A program made the translations under genes and the position numbers. From NCBI RefSeq assembly GCF_900104355.1, contig NZ_FNIY01000006.1:62001-126000 (forward strand): a stretch of 64,000 nt of DNA. The letters run 5' to 3'. The stretch comes from Phyllobacterium sp. OV277. Its GTDB lineage: Bacteria > Pseudomonadota > Alphaproteobacteria > Rhizobiales > Rhizobiaceae. How positions within the stretch are numbered: the first letter of the stretch is position 1; each line of letters begins with the position of its first letter. This document shows, piece by piece, positions 9,494 to 18,334 of this stretch. The notes below the pieces were generated by a model. It did not search any database, was not told where the DNA came from, and saw nothing but the letters and a program-made list of their open reading frames with translations.

Positions 9494-10273
9494 TTGCCCG
9501 ATTTGCAAACGCTCCCCGCAGAGATATTGCGACCTGATCCGCTCACTTTTGAGCCGGGCGATTTCATATGGCCAAAGAAGCCGGGAGTTCTGGTTCCATA
9601 TTCAACTTCGTACGCCACCGAAATGAAACTGGTTCCCACTGATTTTTATGACGAACCAACGTGGGAAGCGGAAAAGAAACTGTATCTGGAGCGACAGGCT
9701 AGGGACACAGCTTCACACCTTTCTGAAACCGACAGAACACGGTTGTCTGAACTCAGTTTCGCAGAGTTCGCTGTAGAATATGCCGGGATTGAAAACGTCG
9801 ACAGTGAAGACCTTGGAACTGACACGAGAATTGAAGAGTTCGCAGTAGGAACCATCGTCTATGTCGGCCACGTCGGCATCATCGAGATTGAAGGCGGAAA
9901 ACCGCTTGTTGTTGAAGCCATTTCCGGCAAAGGCGTCATCAGACACTCCTATGCGGATTGGCTTTCCTCTCGCCCCGGAGAAGAGGTGTGGCACGGTCGG
10001 ATAAAGAATCTGTCTAGTGAGCAGCGCGCAAAAGTGGCAATTGAAGCTAAACAATACCTTGGTCGCCCCTACGAGTTTTTCAATTTTGATCTTGATGATG
10101 ATTCCGGCTTTTACTGTTCAAAGCTAGTTTGGCTCGCGGCATTTCGTAGCTTGAACATTGCGATTGACGGAAATTCAGACAGCAAAAGACATTTCTGGTT
10201 TTCTCCCAAGCAGTTGATGAATTCGGAGAAAGTCCACGTTCTTTTCAGCCCGGGAAGTTACACAAATCATTGA
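9494..10273 (+). CDS. YiiX-like permuted papain-fold amidase/peptidase
   Basis: Protein of 259 residues. The C-terminal half has the circularly permuted NlpC/P60 (YiiX/YaeF-like) arrangement: His in VGHVGIIEIEGG about residue 123, then EAISGKGVIRHSYADWL, YLGRPYEFFNFDLDD and the Cys in GFYCSKLVWLAAF about residue 210. The N-terminal 100 residues are not recognisable. Family members are thought to cleave or transfer amide/ester bonds, some on lipids or peptidoglycan fragments; the substrate here is unknown. The start is a TTG 1 nt after the KAS III stop. An internal ATG at 9623 would drop the N-terminus. The base composition looks visibly more AT-rich than its neighbours, hinting at acquisition. 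Confidence 0.75.
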   Translation: MPDLQTLPAEILRPDPLTFEPGDFIWPKKPGVLVPYSTSYATEMKLVPTDFYDEPTWEAEKKLYLERQARDTASHLSETDRTRLSELSFAEFAVEYAGIENVDSEDLGTDTRIEEFAVGTIVYVGHVGIIEIEGGKPLVVEAISGKGVIRHSYADWLSSRPGEEVWHGRIKNLSSEQRAKVAIEAKQYLGRPYEFFNFDLDDDSGFYCSKLVWLAAFRSLNIAIDGNSDSKRHFWFSPKQLMNSEKVHVLFSPGSYTNH

Positions 10274-10285
10274 GCGGGACAGCCC

Positions 10286-11572
10286 TTAGATCCGATCCAT
10301 CAAGGCATACCAGCTCAATGCCAGAAACAGCAGCGGCGCGCGGAATGTACGTCCGCCGGGGAATGAGGGTATTTTCAGCTCTTCCAGCAATTTCAGGCGG
10401 TCGCGATTGCCCGCAACCGTTTCCGCATAGAGCTTGCCGACATAGTTCGACAGCATCACGCCATGACCGGAATAACCACCTGCCGAGATGACATTGGGCA
10501 TGACCTCGCGCACAAAGGGTTGGCGAGGCAGGGTGATGCCGACAGAGCCACCCCAGGCTTGCGTGATTTCCACGTCCGCGAGTGCCGGATAAATCTCGGC
10601 GATCTGCCTGCGAATATGCGTGCTGATATCGAGCGGGTTGTCGGCCGTGTAGGCTTCGCGTCCGCCAAACAGCAGGCGGCCATCCTTCGAACGGCGGAAA
10701 TAGCGCACGACGAAGCGGGAGTCGTCAACGCTCTCGCCACCGGGCAGAACAGGACTGTCACTGCCTAACGGCACCGTTGCCCCGATAAAGGACCGGATCG
10801 GCATCACGTGGGAGGCGCTGACCGGTTCAAGATTGCCGCCATAGGCATTAACGGCAATCAGGCATTTGGCGGCTGTCACGCTGCCTTTGGCGGTTGTAAC
10901 AGTGACGCGGCCATTTTCAGAGCTGATGCCTGTCACCTTGGTGTTTTCGTAAAGATGTGCCCCGGCCTTGGCCGCAGCCTTTGCGGTGCCGACAACAAGC
11001 TTCATGGGCTGAATATGACCGGTGCCGGCATCATAAACGCCACCGAGATAGCGGGTGGAACCAAGCCTGTCAGCCGTTTCCGTGGCATCCATGTAGTGAA
11101 TGTGCGGATAGCCGAAACGCGTCGTCATAAGCTCCGCATGGGCCTGATAATCTTTCAGATAACGTTTTTTGTGCACCACGGACATTTGTCCGGGCACAAA
11201 TTCGATATCAATCTTGTGCGTCTCGGCAAATTGCAGAAGGTGCGCCTTGGCTTCCTCGGCAAGGTCAAACAGTGCCTTGGCGCGGGTGAAACCATATTGG
11301 CCTTCCAGTTCCTCCGCCCAGGCGCGTTGACCCGTGCCAAGCTGACCGCCATTGCGGCCGGAAGCGCCGTCGCCAAAGCGATAGGCCTCCAGCAAAACCA
11401 CATCAACACCCGCCGAGGCGAGGTGGACAGCCGCCGAAAGCCCGGTAAAACCACCACCGACGATGACGACATCAGCGGTTCGCGAGCCATCCAATGCCGG
11501 ATATTCGGTGCGATCATCAATGGTTGATTCATACCAGGAGATGCCGGGGGAGATGGGGGATTGATATGCCAT
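10286..11572 (-). CDS. puuB: FAD-dependent oxidoreductase, gamma-glutamylputrescine oxidase-like
   Basis: DadA/GlyOx superfamily flavoenzyme of 428 residues. The N-terminal dinucleotide motif VVIVGGGFTGLSAAVHLA is followed by LLEA and the DGASGRNGGQLG segment typical of PuuB/OrdL-type amine oxidases. The C-terminal GGYSGHGVMLSNYVGKL completes the FAD fold. In the characterised pathway PuuB oxidises gamma-glutamylputrescine to gamma-glutamyl-aminobutyraldehyde. The assignment rests on sequence character plus the upstream glutamine-synthetase-like ligase on the same strand. An alternative in-frame ATG at 11590 exists, and neither start has a convincing Shine-Dalgarno. A composite repeat lies between this gene and its partner. 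Confidence 0.75.
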   Translation of the reverse strand: MAYQSPISPGISWYESTIDDRTEYPALDGSRTADVVIVGGGFTGLSAAVHLASAGVDVVLLEAYRFGDGASGRNGGQLGTGQRAWAEELEGQYGFTRAKALFDLAEEAKAHLLQFAETHKIDIEFVPGQMSVVHKKRYLKDYQAHAELMTTRFGYPHIHYMDATETADRLGSTRYLGGVYDAGTGHIQPMKLVVGTAKAAAKAGAHLYENTKVTGISSENGRVTVTTAKGSVTAAKCLIAVNAYGGNLEPVSASHVMPIRSFIGATVPLGSDSPVLPGGESVDDSRFVVRYFRRSKDGRLLFGGREAYTADNPLDISTHIRRQIAEIYPALADVEITQAWGGSVGITLPRQPFVREVMPNVISAGGYSGHGVMLSNYVGKLYAETVAGNRDRLKLLEELKIPSFPGGRTFRAPLLFLALSWYALMDRI

Positions 11573-11630
11573 ATTATCTTGCAATCTCATTTACCAATCT
11601 GCTGCAGCGTCTCATGTGGTGTGAGTTGAC

Positions 11631-11802
11631 GGTTCGTGGTTCGCCCTTCGACAAGCTCAGGAAGCTCACCATGAGGCCCTTCGACAAGCTCAGGATGAGA
11701 GGGGTGCTAAATTCTGCATCCTTTGCGCTGCAATCTCTGCGATTAGCGGTTGCACCATCAATCTCCCTCATGGTGAGCTTGTCGAAGGGCGAACCACGAA
11801 CC
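11631..11802. repeat. Composite inverted-repeat element, copy 2
   Basis: Perfect 28-bp terminal inverted repeats at 11631-11658 and 11775-11802, beginning GGTTCGTGGTTCGCCCTTCG and ending ACAAGCTC. Inside are a duplicated TTCGACAAGCTCAGGA segment and a GCGATTAGCGGTTGCA segment shared with copy 1 at 5381-5560. The element fills almost the whole 238-bp gap between the PuuA-like and PuuB-like genes. It has no reading frame, so it is a non-autonomous or structural repeat. Confidence 0.88.
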
Positions 11803-11810
11803 ACAGCGAA

Positions 11811-13244
11811 TTACACATTAAGCAGCAGATATTCACGCTCCCACGGGCTGATAACTTCCATGAACGTCTCGAACTCAGCACGTTTGATGGCCGCATAGGT
11901 AATCGCGAAGGATTGCCCCAGCATGGCAGTCAGGTCCTTGTCGTGCTCGAACAATATGGTCGCCTCGATCAACCCGCGCGGCAATTCAATGAGATTGTCA
12001 TTGACTGTCGTGGAAGCCGGAGCATCAGGCTCGATCTTGTTGTTCATGCCGAGCAGCCCGCAGGCAAGTGATGCCGCCAAAGCCAGATAGGGATTGGCAT
12101 CTGATGAAGGAATACGGTTTTCCACGCGCCGCGCCGCCGGGTCTGAACGTGGCACACGGAACGCCGTTGTGCGGTTATCGTAACCCCATTTGACGTTAAC
12201 GGGGGCCGAAGCCGCCGGTGTCAAGCGCCGGTAGGAGTTCACATAAGGCGCGAACATCACCAGCGAGGCTGGGACGTGCTTCTGCATACCGCCGATGAAA
12301 TGCCTGAATGCTTCGCTCTCCGTACCATCAGGGTTGGAAAACACATTGCGGCCGGTCTTCTTGTCAACGATCGACTGATGAATATGCATCGCCGATCCCG
12401 GCTGACCCTGAATGGGCTTGGCCATGAAGGTGGCATACATATCGTGTTTCAGTGCCGCTTCACGGATCGTGCGCTTGAACAGGAAAACCTGATCGGCAAG
12501 TTCCACCGGATCGCCATGACGCAAATTGATTTCGAGCTGCGCAGCACCTTCTTCGTGGATCAGCGTATCGATCTCAAGGCCCTGACCTTCGGAGAAGTGG
12601 TAGATATCATCGATCAGCTCGTCGAATTCATTGACGCCCGCGATGGAATAGCCCTGACCGCCGCCAATGGCACGGCCCGACCGGCCAACAGGCGGTGTCA
12701 GCGGATAATCAGGGTCAGGATTCTTCTTGACCAGATAGAATTCGATTTCAGGCGCGACAACAGGCTTCAGGCCCTTCTTGCTATAGGCGGCCACGACGCG
12801 CTTCAGAACATTGCGCGGCGTAAACTCGACGGCTTCCCCATCCTTGTTCACGAGATCGCAAATGACCTGTGCGGTCGGATCGCTCTCCCAAGGCACAACG
12901 GACAGGGTGGAAAGGTCTGGCATCAGTTTAAGATCGCCATCATCTTCCGGATAGGAGAAGCCATGACCATCTTCAGGATAGTCACCGGATATCGTTGCCA
13001 TGAACACGGCGGAAGGCAGCGCGAGCGATGTGTTGGAGGTGAATTTCTTCGACGGCATCATCTTGCCGCGCGCAACACCGGCCTGATCGGGTGTGATGCA
13101 TTCAATGTCTTCGATATCCCGCCAGGCCAGCCATTCGGAAGCTTCTCGCCAGTTTTTCACGCCCCGCGTGGCTTTGACATAGGCAGGCGTGCGCCGCCGC
13201 GTTGAAGTCCGTGCGGGTTTCTTTTCAGGAGTTTCAGAAGGCAT
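11811..13244 (-). CDS. puuA: Glutamine synthetase family protein, gamma-glutamylputrescine synthetase-like
   Basis: Type I glutamine-synthetase-fold ligase of 477 residues. Family signatures are EIEFYL for metal binding, EEGAAQLEINLRHGDPVELA, the ammonia/ATP region FMAKPIQGQPGSAMHIHQS, the NRTTAFRVP segment and the RVENRIPSSDANPYLALAA motif. The N-terminal extension rich in Lys/Arg/Pro, the paired PuuB-like oxidase and a nearby polyamine transporter favour ligation of glutamate to putrescine or another amine over ammonia assimilation. The adenylylation Tyr region of housekeeping GlnA is not evident. An alternative TTG start lies one codon upstream. GlnA3-type ligases for other polyamines or ethanolamine remain possible. 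Confidence 0.8.
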   Translation of the reverse strand: MPSETPEKKPARTSTRRRTPAYVKATRGVKNWREASEWLAWRDIEDIECITPDQAGVARGKMMPSKKFTSNTSLALPSAVFMATISGDYPEDGHGFSYPEDDGDLKLMPDLSTLSVVPWESDPTAQVICDLVNKDGEAVEFTPRNVLKRVVAAYSKKGLKPVVAPEIEFYLVKKNPDPDYPLTPPVGRSGRAIGGGQGYSIAGVNEFDELIDDIYHFSEGQGLEIDTLIHEEGAAQLEINLRHGDPVELADQVFLFKRTIREAALKHDMYATFMAKPIQGQPGSAMHIHQSIVDKKTGRNVFSNPDGTESEAFRHFIGGMQKHVPASLVMFAPYVNSYRRLTPAASAPVNVKWGYDNRTTAFRVPRSDPAARRVENRIPSSDANPYLALAASLACGLLGMNNKIEPDAPASTTVNDNLIELPRGLIEATILFEHDKDLTAMLGQSFAITYAAIKRAEFETFMEVISPWEREYLLLNV

Positions 13245-13379
13245 CAATCACCAGAATTTATTGCACTTTTAGGATGATAGATGAAAATTGCACGCTATGG
13301 GAGGGTGGGCAAAAGAAAATTGTGAGTGAGAGGTTTGGGTGTTGCGCGGCCAAAATCTTCCCCTCCGTCATCAGAGCCC

Positions 13380-13428
13380 CCAACTCTCCGTCATCCTCGG
13401 GCTTGACCCGAGGATGACGGAGAGTTGG
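13380..13428. repeat. Palindromic repeat with 22-bp perfect arms
   Basis: Left arm 13380-13401 begins CCAACTCTCCGTCATCC and right arm 13407-13428 is its exact complement, with 5-nt loop CTTGA. The inner CCGTCATCCTCGGG core is identical to the palindrome at 5433-5465. It occupies the position where the C-terminal codons of the broken antitoxin gene should be. Confidence 0.93.
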
Positions 13429-13432
13429 TGGC

Positions 13433-13633
13433 TCAGGATTTTGTGGAAAGCGTTGCGAGTGTACGGGTTTTTCTTGCGCTTTGGGCCATATCTCCAGCCC
13501 TAGCAACTACACCGCGAGCGTCCGCTATATAGTTCGCGTCACCCGTTTCAAACGCATCTTTCAATAGTTCAGCTTGTGACGCCAGACTGTCGAGATAGCG
13601 TGCCGGATCGAAAGCAGTTGTTTTGAGCGGCAT
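13433..13633 (-). pseudogene. Broken HigA-type addiction-module antitoxin
   Basis: The first 55 codons read as the antidote family of the HigBA/RelBE-like modules: PLKTTAFDPARYLDS, ELLKDAFETGDANYIADA and VVARAGDMAQSAR. In the family an HTH continuation of the type SRESLYRALS follows. Here the frame runs off to ARKTRTLATLSTKS and stops. Adding one A to the run of five A near 13475 would restore SARKNPYTRNAFHKILSHQ, matching family spacing exactly, after which the palindromic repeat at 13380-13428 replaces the remaining C-terminus. No partner toxin is visible upstream. I infer a dead remnant; a single-base sequencing error would explain the frameshift but not the lost C-terminus. Confidence 0.75.
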
Positions 13634-13710
13634 CATTGTTTCTCGAACTCCAGTGCAGAGTTGCAGATCACCAAGTATCAATCAATCCAGACTTTCGTCT
13701 AACCCGCTTA

Positions 13711-13748
13711 CAAAAACCAAAACCGTCCGCAATTGCTTGCGGACGGTT
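13711..13748 (-). terminator. Rho-independent terminator of the aceA transcript
   Basis: Stem AACCGTCCGCAA (13721-13732) with loop TTGC and exact complement. Read on the minus strand it is followed by a T-rich tail TTTTGGTTTTTG. It lies 50 bp after the small gene that follows aceA. Confidence 0.85.
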
Positions 13749-13798
13749 CAGCGCGCCGTGCTGGTTCCAGACCGAAACCAGAGAAGGCCACGGTGAGC

Positions 13799-14032
13799 TT
13801 ATTGCCGGGTCACAACAACCGGGATCAAAAGGTCGCCCCAGTTGCCGTCGCCACCATGGTGGCGGGCAGAGCGAACCAGCTCCACAGACACGCCGGCATC
13901 CACTGCCTTCATGACGGATTGGTTGAGGCGATGCAGATCATTCGCGACCATGCGAATGACAGCCTGCTGGTCTGCATTCATGGCCGATGATTGCTCCTCG
14001 GCCCGTTCCTTCACGCGTGTCTGCGGTGCCAT
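13799..14032 (-). CDS. Conserved small protein downstream of aceA, unknown function
   Basis: A 77-residue protein beginning MAPQTRVKERAEEQS. The C-terminal half contains NDLHRLNQSVMKAVDAG and SARHHGGDGNWGDLLIPV. It looks like a compact, conserved cytoplasmic protein with no membrane segment; I do not recognise a domain. The start is decided by AAGGAG 7 nt upstream; an ATG two codons earlier would leave only 1 nt of spacing. It follows aceA by 127 nt on the same strand and precedes a terminator, so it is probably co-expressed with isocitrate lyase. From position I believe it is found after aceA in related genomes, but no search was done. Confidence 0.7.
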   Translation of the reverse strand: MAPQTRVKERAEEQSSAMNADQQAVIRMVANDLHRLNQSVMKAVDAGVSVELVRSARHHGGDGNWGDLLIPVVVTRQ

Positions 14033-14159
14033 GATCATGCTCCTTGTTTCTGGCGTTGCAGTGAGACAGTCAGTTTGACTATCCCGGGCAATCGAAATGA
14101 TTGTCCTGACTGGACCGGCGGCATGTAAGGGCCTCGCCGACGGTCCGGATTGAGTGCCG

Positions 14160-15449
<1,290 letters not shown>

Positions 15450-15614
15450 TATCTTTCTCCAAGCTCTGTTGAGGCGATCGCAGACAGTTCAATTGGGAGT
15501 TTCGATGGCTGCGTTCATGTGACTGAATTTACATTGCAGCGCAGTAATTCCAATAAATATCGCCATATCAGGCGGATTTATCGAGTTAGCATGTCGTGGC
15601 TTTGACAAATATGG

Positions 15615-15638
15615 TTTGTAAATTTGTAAATTTTGTAA
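15615..15638. promoter_or_regulatory. Tandem TTTGTAAA boxes in the aceA-regulator divergent region
   Basis: Two exact TTTGTAAA units are directly adjacent (15615-15622, 15623-15630), followed by TTTTGTAA. A related TTTGACAAA lies at 15601-15609. The motif resembles the AA/GTTTGCAAA core known for corynebacterial RamB, a member of the same regulator family, so this is a good candidate operator controlling aceA and the regulator. Confidence 0.6.
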
Positions 15639-15699
15639 TAGTGATTGCTACCGTAGGGTTGTGTAAATCTTGTCAATATTGCTGACATAAGGGGCTGAT

Positions 15700-17121
15700 A
15701 TGGCCGAGGGAAAGATATTTGCCGGTCCACGCATCAGGCGCATTCGCAACGAACAGGGGCTGACGCAGACGGCCATGGCCGAGGCGCTGGGCATTTCGCC
15801 GTCCTACCTCAATCTGATCGAGCGCAACCAGCGCCCGCTGACTGTCCAGCTGCTGTTGAAACTGTCATCCACCTACAAGATTGAGCTTGATACACTGCAG
15901 GTTGAAACCGGCTCGTCCATGGCTGCGCTGAAAGAGGTCTTCTCTGATCCTCTACTCAATGGCGAATTGCCCGGTGATCAGGAACTGATCGAGATTGGTG
16001 ATGCCGCACCCAATGCGGCGGCAGGTATCGTCAAGCTTTATCGCGCCTATCGGGAATCGCTGGAGCGCCTGTCTGACCTTTCAGGCATGTTGGCAAAGGA
16101 GGGGCATGCGCCGTCCTTGTCAGCCACTCGTTTGCCGCTCAACGAGGTTCGCGAAGTGCTTGAGCGCAAACCCAACCATTTTGCCCGGATTGAAGGCGAG
16201 GTGGACAGCTTTATTCATCTTATCAAACCGGGCGACGATCTGGCTGGTGCCTTGAAAGCATGGCTGAAGAGCGAGCATGGGATCACCGTCCGCGTTTTAC
16301 CCGTCGCGACCATGCCCAATTGGCGGCGGCGTTATGACCGGCATTCGCAGCGCCTGTTTATCTCGGAGCGCTTGTCGCCATTCGATCAATTGCGCGAATT
16401 GGCCATCGAGGCCGTACTCATTCGCATGCAGGTGGTGATCGCAGCGGAAATACAGGAACTGAAACTGTCTTCCGATGAAGCGCGCCGTATCGCGCGGTTC
16501 GAACTTGCGCGTTATGCGGCGCAAGCCTTGATGATGCCCTATCAGGCGTTCCAAACAGCGGCCCTGCGTGCCCGCTATGATGTCGACGTGCTGCGCTCGC
16601 GCTTTAATGTTTCCTTTGAACAGGCGGCCAATCGGCTGACAACGCTACAAAGACAGGGCGCAGCCGGTATTCCGTTTTTCATGCTCGAGGTTGACCATGC
16701 GGGCAATCGTTTTCGCCGGGCAGGGGCACAGAGCTATCCGCAATCGCGCTTTGGTGGGGAGTGCCCGAAGCTGGCGGTGCATGCCGCCTTTGCCCAGCCG
16801 GGGCAGATTCTGGTAGAAGCCATCGAAATGCCCGGCGGTGCCGAATTCATGACCATCGCCCGCACGCTGGAAGGTCCGCAGGGTGGCTTCAATGAGCGTC
16901 CGCGCCGCACGGCGATCCTGCTTGGCTGCGATATCGGCTTTGCCGATGAAACGGTCTATGGGGCGGCCCTTGGAGCGAAGGGGATCAGCGCAACGCCGGT
17001 CGGCCCTGCCTGCCGTCTGTGTGAACGCTCCGCCTGTCTATCGCGCGCCGAGCCGCCGGTTACCCGCCCGCTCGGGCTGGATGAAATGGTGACGGGTCTC
17101 AGCGCCTTTGATTTCCAGTGA
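15700..17121 (+). CDS. XRE/IrrE-type transcriptional regulator, RamB/ScfR-like
   Basis: Regulator of 473 residues. An N-terminal Cro/C1 helix-turn-helix (GPRIRRIRNEQGLTQTAMAEALGISPSYLNLIERNQ split over about residues 6-40) is followed by a long middle region and an IrrE/DUF955-like segment, with RRYDRHSQRLFIS and FELARYAAQALMMPY. A C-terminal Cys-containing region follows (VGPACRLCERSACLSRAEPP), typical of short-chain fatty acyl-CoA regulators. Family members such as RamB and ScfR control acetate, glyoxylate and propionate metabolism. It is divergent from aceA, supporting that role here. AAGGGG precedes the ATG. I infer that it senses acyl-CoA; the ligand is not visible from sequence. Confidence 0.87.
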   Translation: MAEGKIFAGPRIRRIRNEQGLTQTAMAEALGISPSYLNLIERNQRPLTVQLLLKLSSTYKIELDTLQVETGSSMAALKEVFSDPLLNGELPGDQELIEIGDAAPNAAAGIVKLYRAYRESLERLSDLSGMLAKEGHAPSLSATRLPLNEVREVLERKPNHFARIEGEVDSFIHLIKPGDDLAGALKAWLKSEHGITVRVLPVATMPNWRRRYDRHSQRLFISERLSPFDQLRELAIEAVLIRMQVVIAAEIQELKLSSDEARRIARFELARYAAQALMMPYQAFQTAALRARYDVDVLRSRFNVSFEQAANRLTTLQRQGAAGIPFFMLEVDHAGNRFRRAGAQSYPQSRFGGECPKLAVHAAFAQPGQILVEAIEMPGGAEFMTIARTLEGPQGGFNERPRRTAILLGCDIGFADETVYGAALGAKGISATPVGPACRLCERSACLSRAEPPVTRPLGLDEMVTGLSAFDFQ

Positions 17122-17217
17122 TGCCACTGGATTTGGCAACGGAAACAATGCAAAAAGCGACAATCTCCAGTCGTTTCCCAAGCTCAATAAAAGCTTGAAA
17201 TTTGGCATTGTGCGCTC

Positions 17218-18165
17218 ATGAGTGTTTCGTCCATACCGCTGCCGCCTGTCGCTGCACCTGATCCCGCCAAAAGCGCGTCGGATACAGCGCTCGGCTGTCT
17301 GCTGGTGGCGGGTTCTGCGATTGCGTGGAGCACGGGCGGCGCTCTCACGCGGTTTCTGGAAACCACTGACAATTGGACCGTGGTGTTTTGGCGTTCGGTC
17401 TTTGCCGCGCTTTTCCTGCTTTGTTTCATGCTTGTCCGCGATGGGCCAGTTGGAACGCTACGGCTTTTCCGGAATATGGGGCTGGCGGGAATAGGCGTCG
17501 GCATTTGTTTTGCCATCGCCTCGTCTTGCTTCATCGTTGCCCTGTCTTATACGACGGTTGCCAATGTCCTGTTGCTTCAAGCGGCAGTGCCGCTGCTGGC
17601 CGCATTGATTTCATGGGTGCTGTTTCGCGAGAGGGTAAGCCTTGCCACTTGGGGTGCGATTGCAGTTGTGATCGCCGGTGTCGCCATCATGGTTTCCGAT
17701 TCGCTTGATGGTGAGGTTTCACCCATTGGTGATCTTCTCGCACTGCTGATTGCCATATCCTTCGCCTCTGCCACCGTTATCACACGGCGCAAAGCCCATT
17801 TGCGCATGACGCCAGCTGTTTTTCTCGGGACCGTCATGGCGGCCTGCGCGGCATCCCTCATGGCGGGGTCATTTTCGGTAAGTATGGGTGATTTTGGCTT
17901 CCTGATTGCCCTCGGTGCGATCAATCTCGGTCTTGGCCTCGCGCTGTTTGTCAGCGGAGCACGCCTCATTCCCTCGGCGCTGGCTGCACTGATTGGCACA
18001 CTCGAACCCGTGCTTGGGCCCGTCTGGGTCTGGCTTTTGCATAATGAAGTGCCCGCCCAGCGCACCATCATTGGCGGCGGGATCATTCTTTGTGCGTTGC
18101 TTTTCCATCTCGGCTGGGAATACCGGCGTCAACGTTCGGGTTTGGCGAGAAATCGGGCTGCCTGA
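17218..18165 (+). CDS. EamA/DMT family permease
   Basis: Inner-membrane protein of 315 residues with about ten hydrophobic segments arranged as two EamA repeats (for example SAIAWSTGGALTRFLE with VVFWRSVFAALFLL in the first, and LLALLIAISFASATVITRR in the second). The drug/metabolite transporter superfamily exports amino acids and other small metabolites, and the substrate cannot be deduced. The N-terminal 25 residues are polar. It sits alone between the aceA regulator and the polyamine transporter operon, 96 bp after the former. Confidence 0.88.
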   Translation: MSVSSIPLPPVAAPDPAKSASDTALGCLLVAGSAIAWSTGGALTRFLETTDNWTVVFWRSVFAALFLLCFMLVRDGPVGTLRLFRNMGLAGIGVGICFAIASSCFIVALSYTTVANVLLLQAAVPLLAALISWVLFRERVSLATWGAIAVVIAGVAIMVSDSLDGEVSPIGDLLALLIAISFASATVITRRKAHLRMTPAVFLGTVMAACAASLMAGSFSVSMGDFGFLIALGAINLGLGLALFVSGARLIPSALAALIGTLEPVLGPVWVWLLHNEVPAQRTIIGGGIILCALLFHLGWEYRRQRSGLARNRAA

Positions 18166-18334
18166 CGGCCCCGTGCGCCAAAATGCTGCATTCAAAATTT
18201 CGTTCATCTGCAACTTTCAGCAAAGGAGTTGCTGCAACCCAGTTGACGAAGTGATCGCAATCTAAAAAGGTAGGGTAAACTTGGGAACCCCTGACACGGC
18301 TGAAAGATCAGGTGTCAGTAGCATGGAGGCATTT

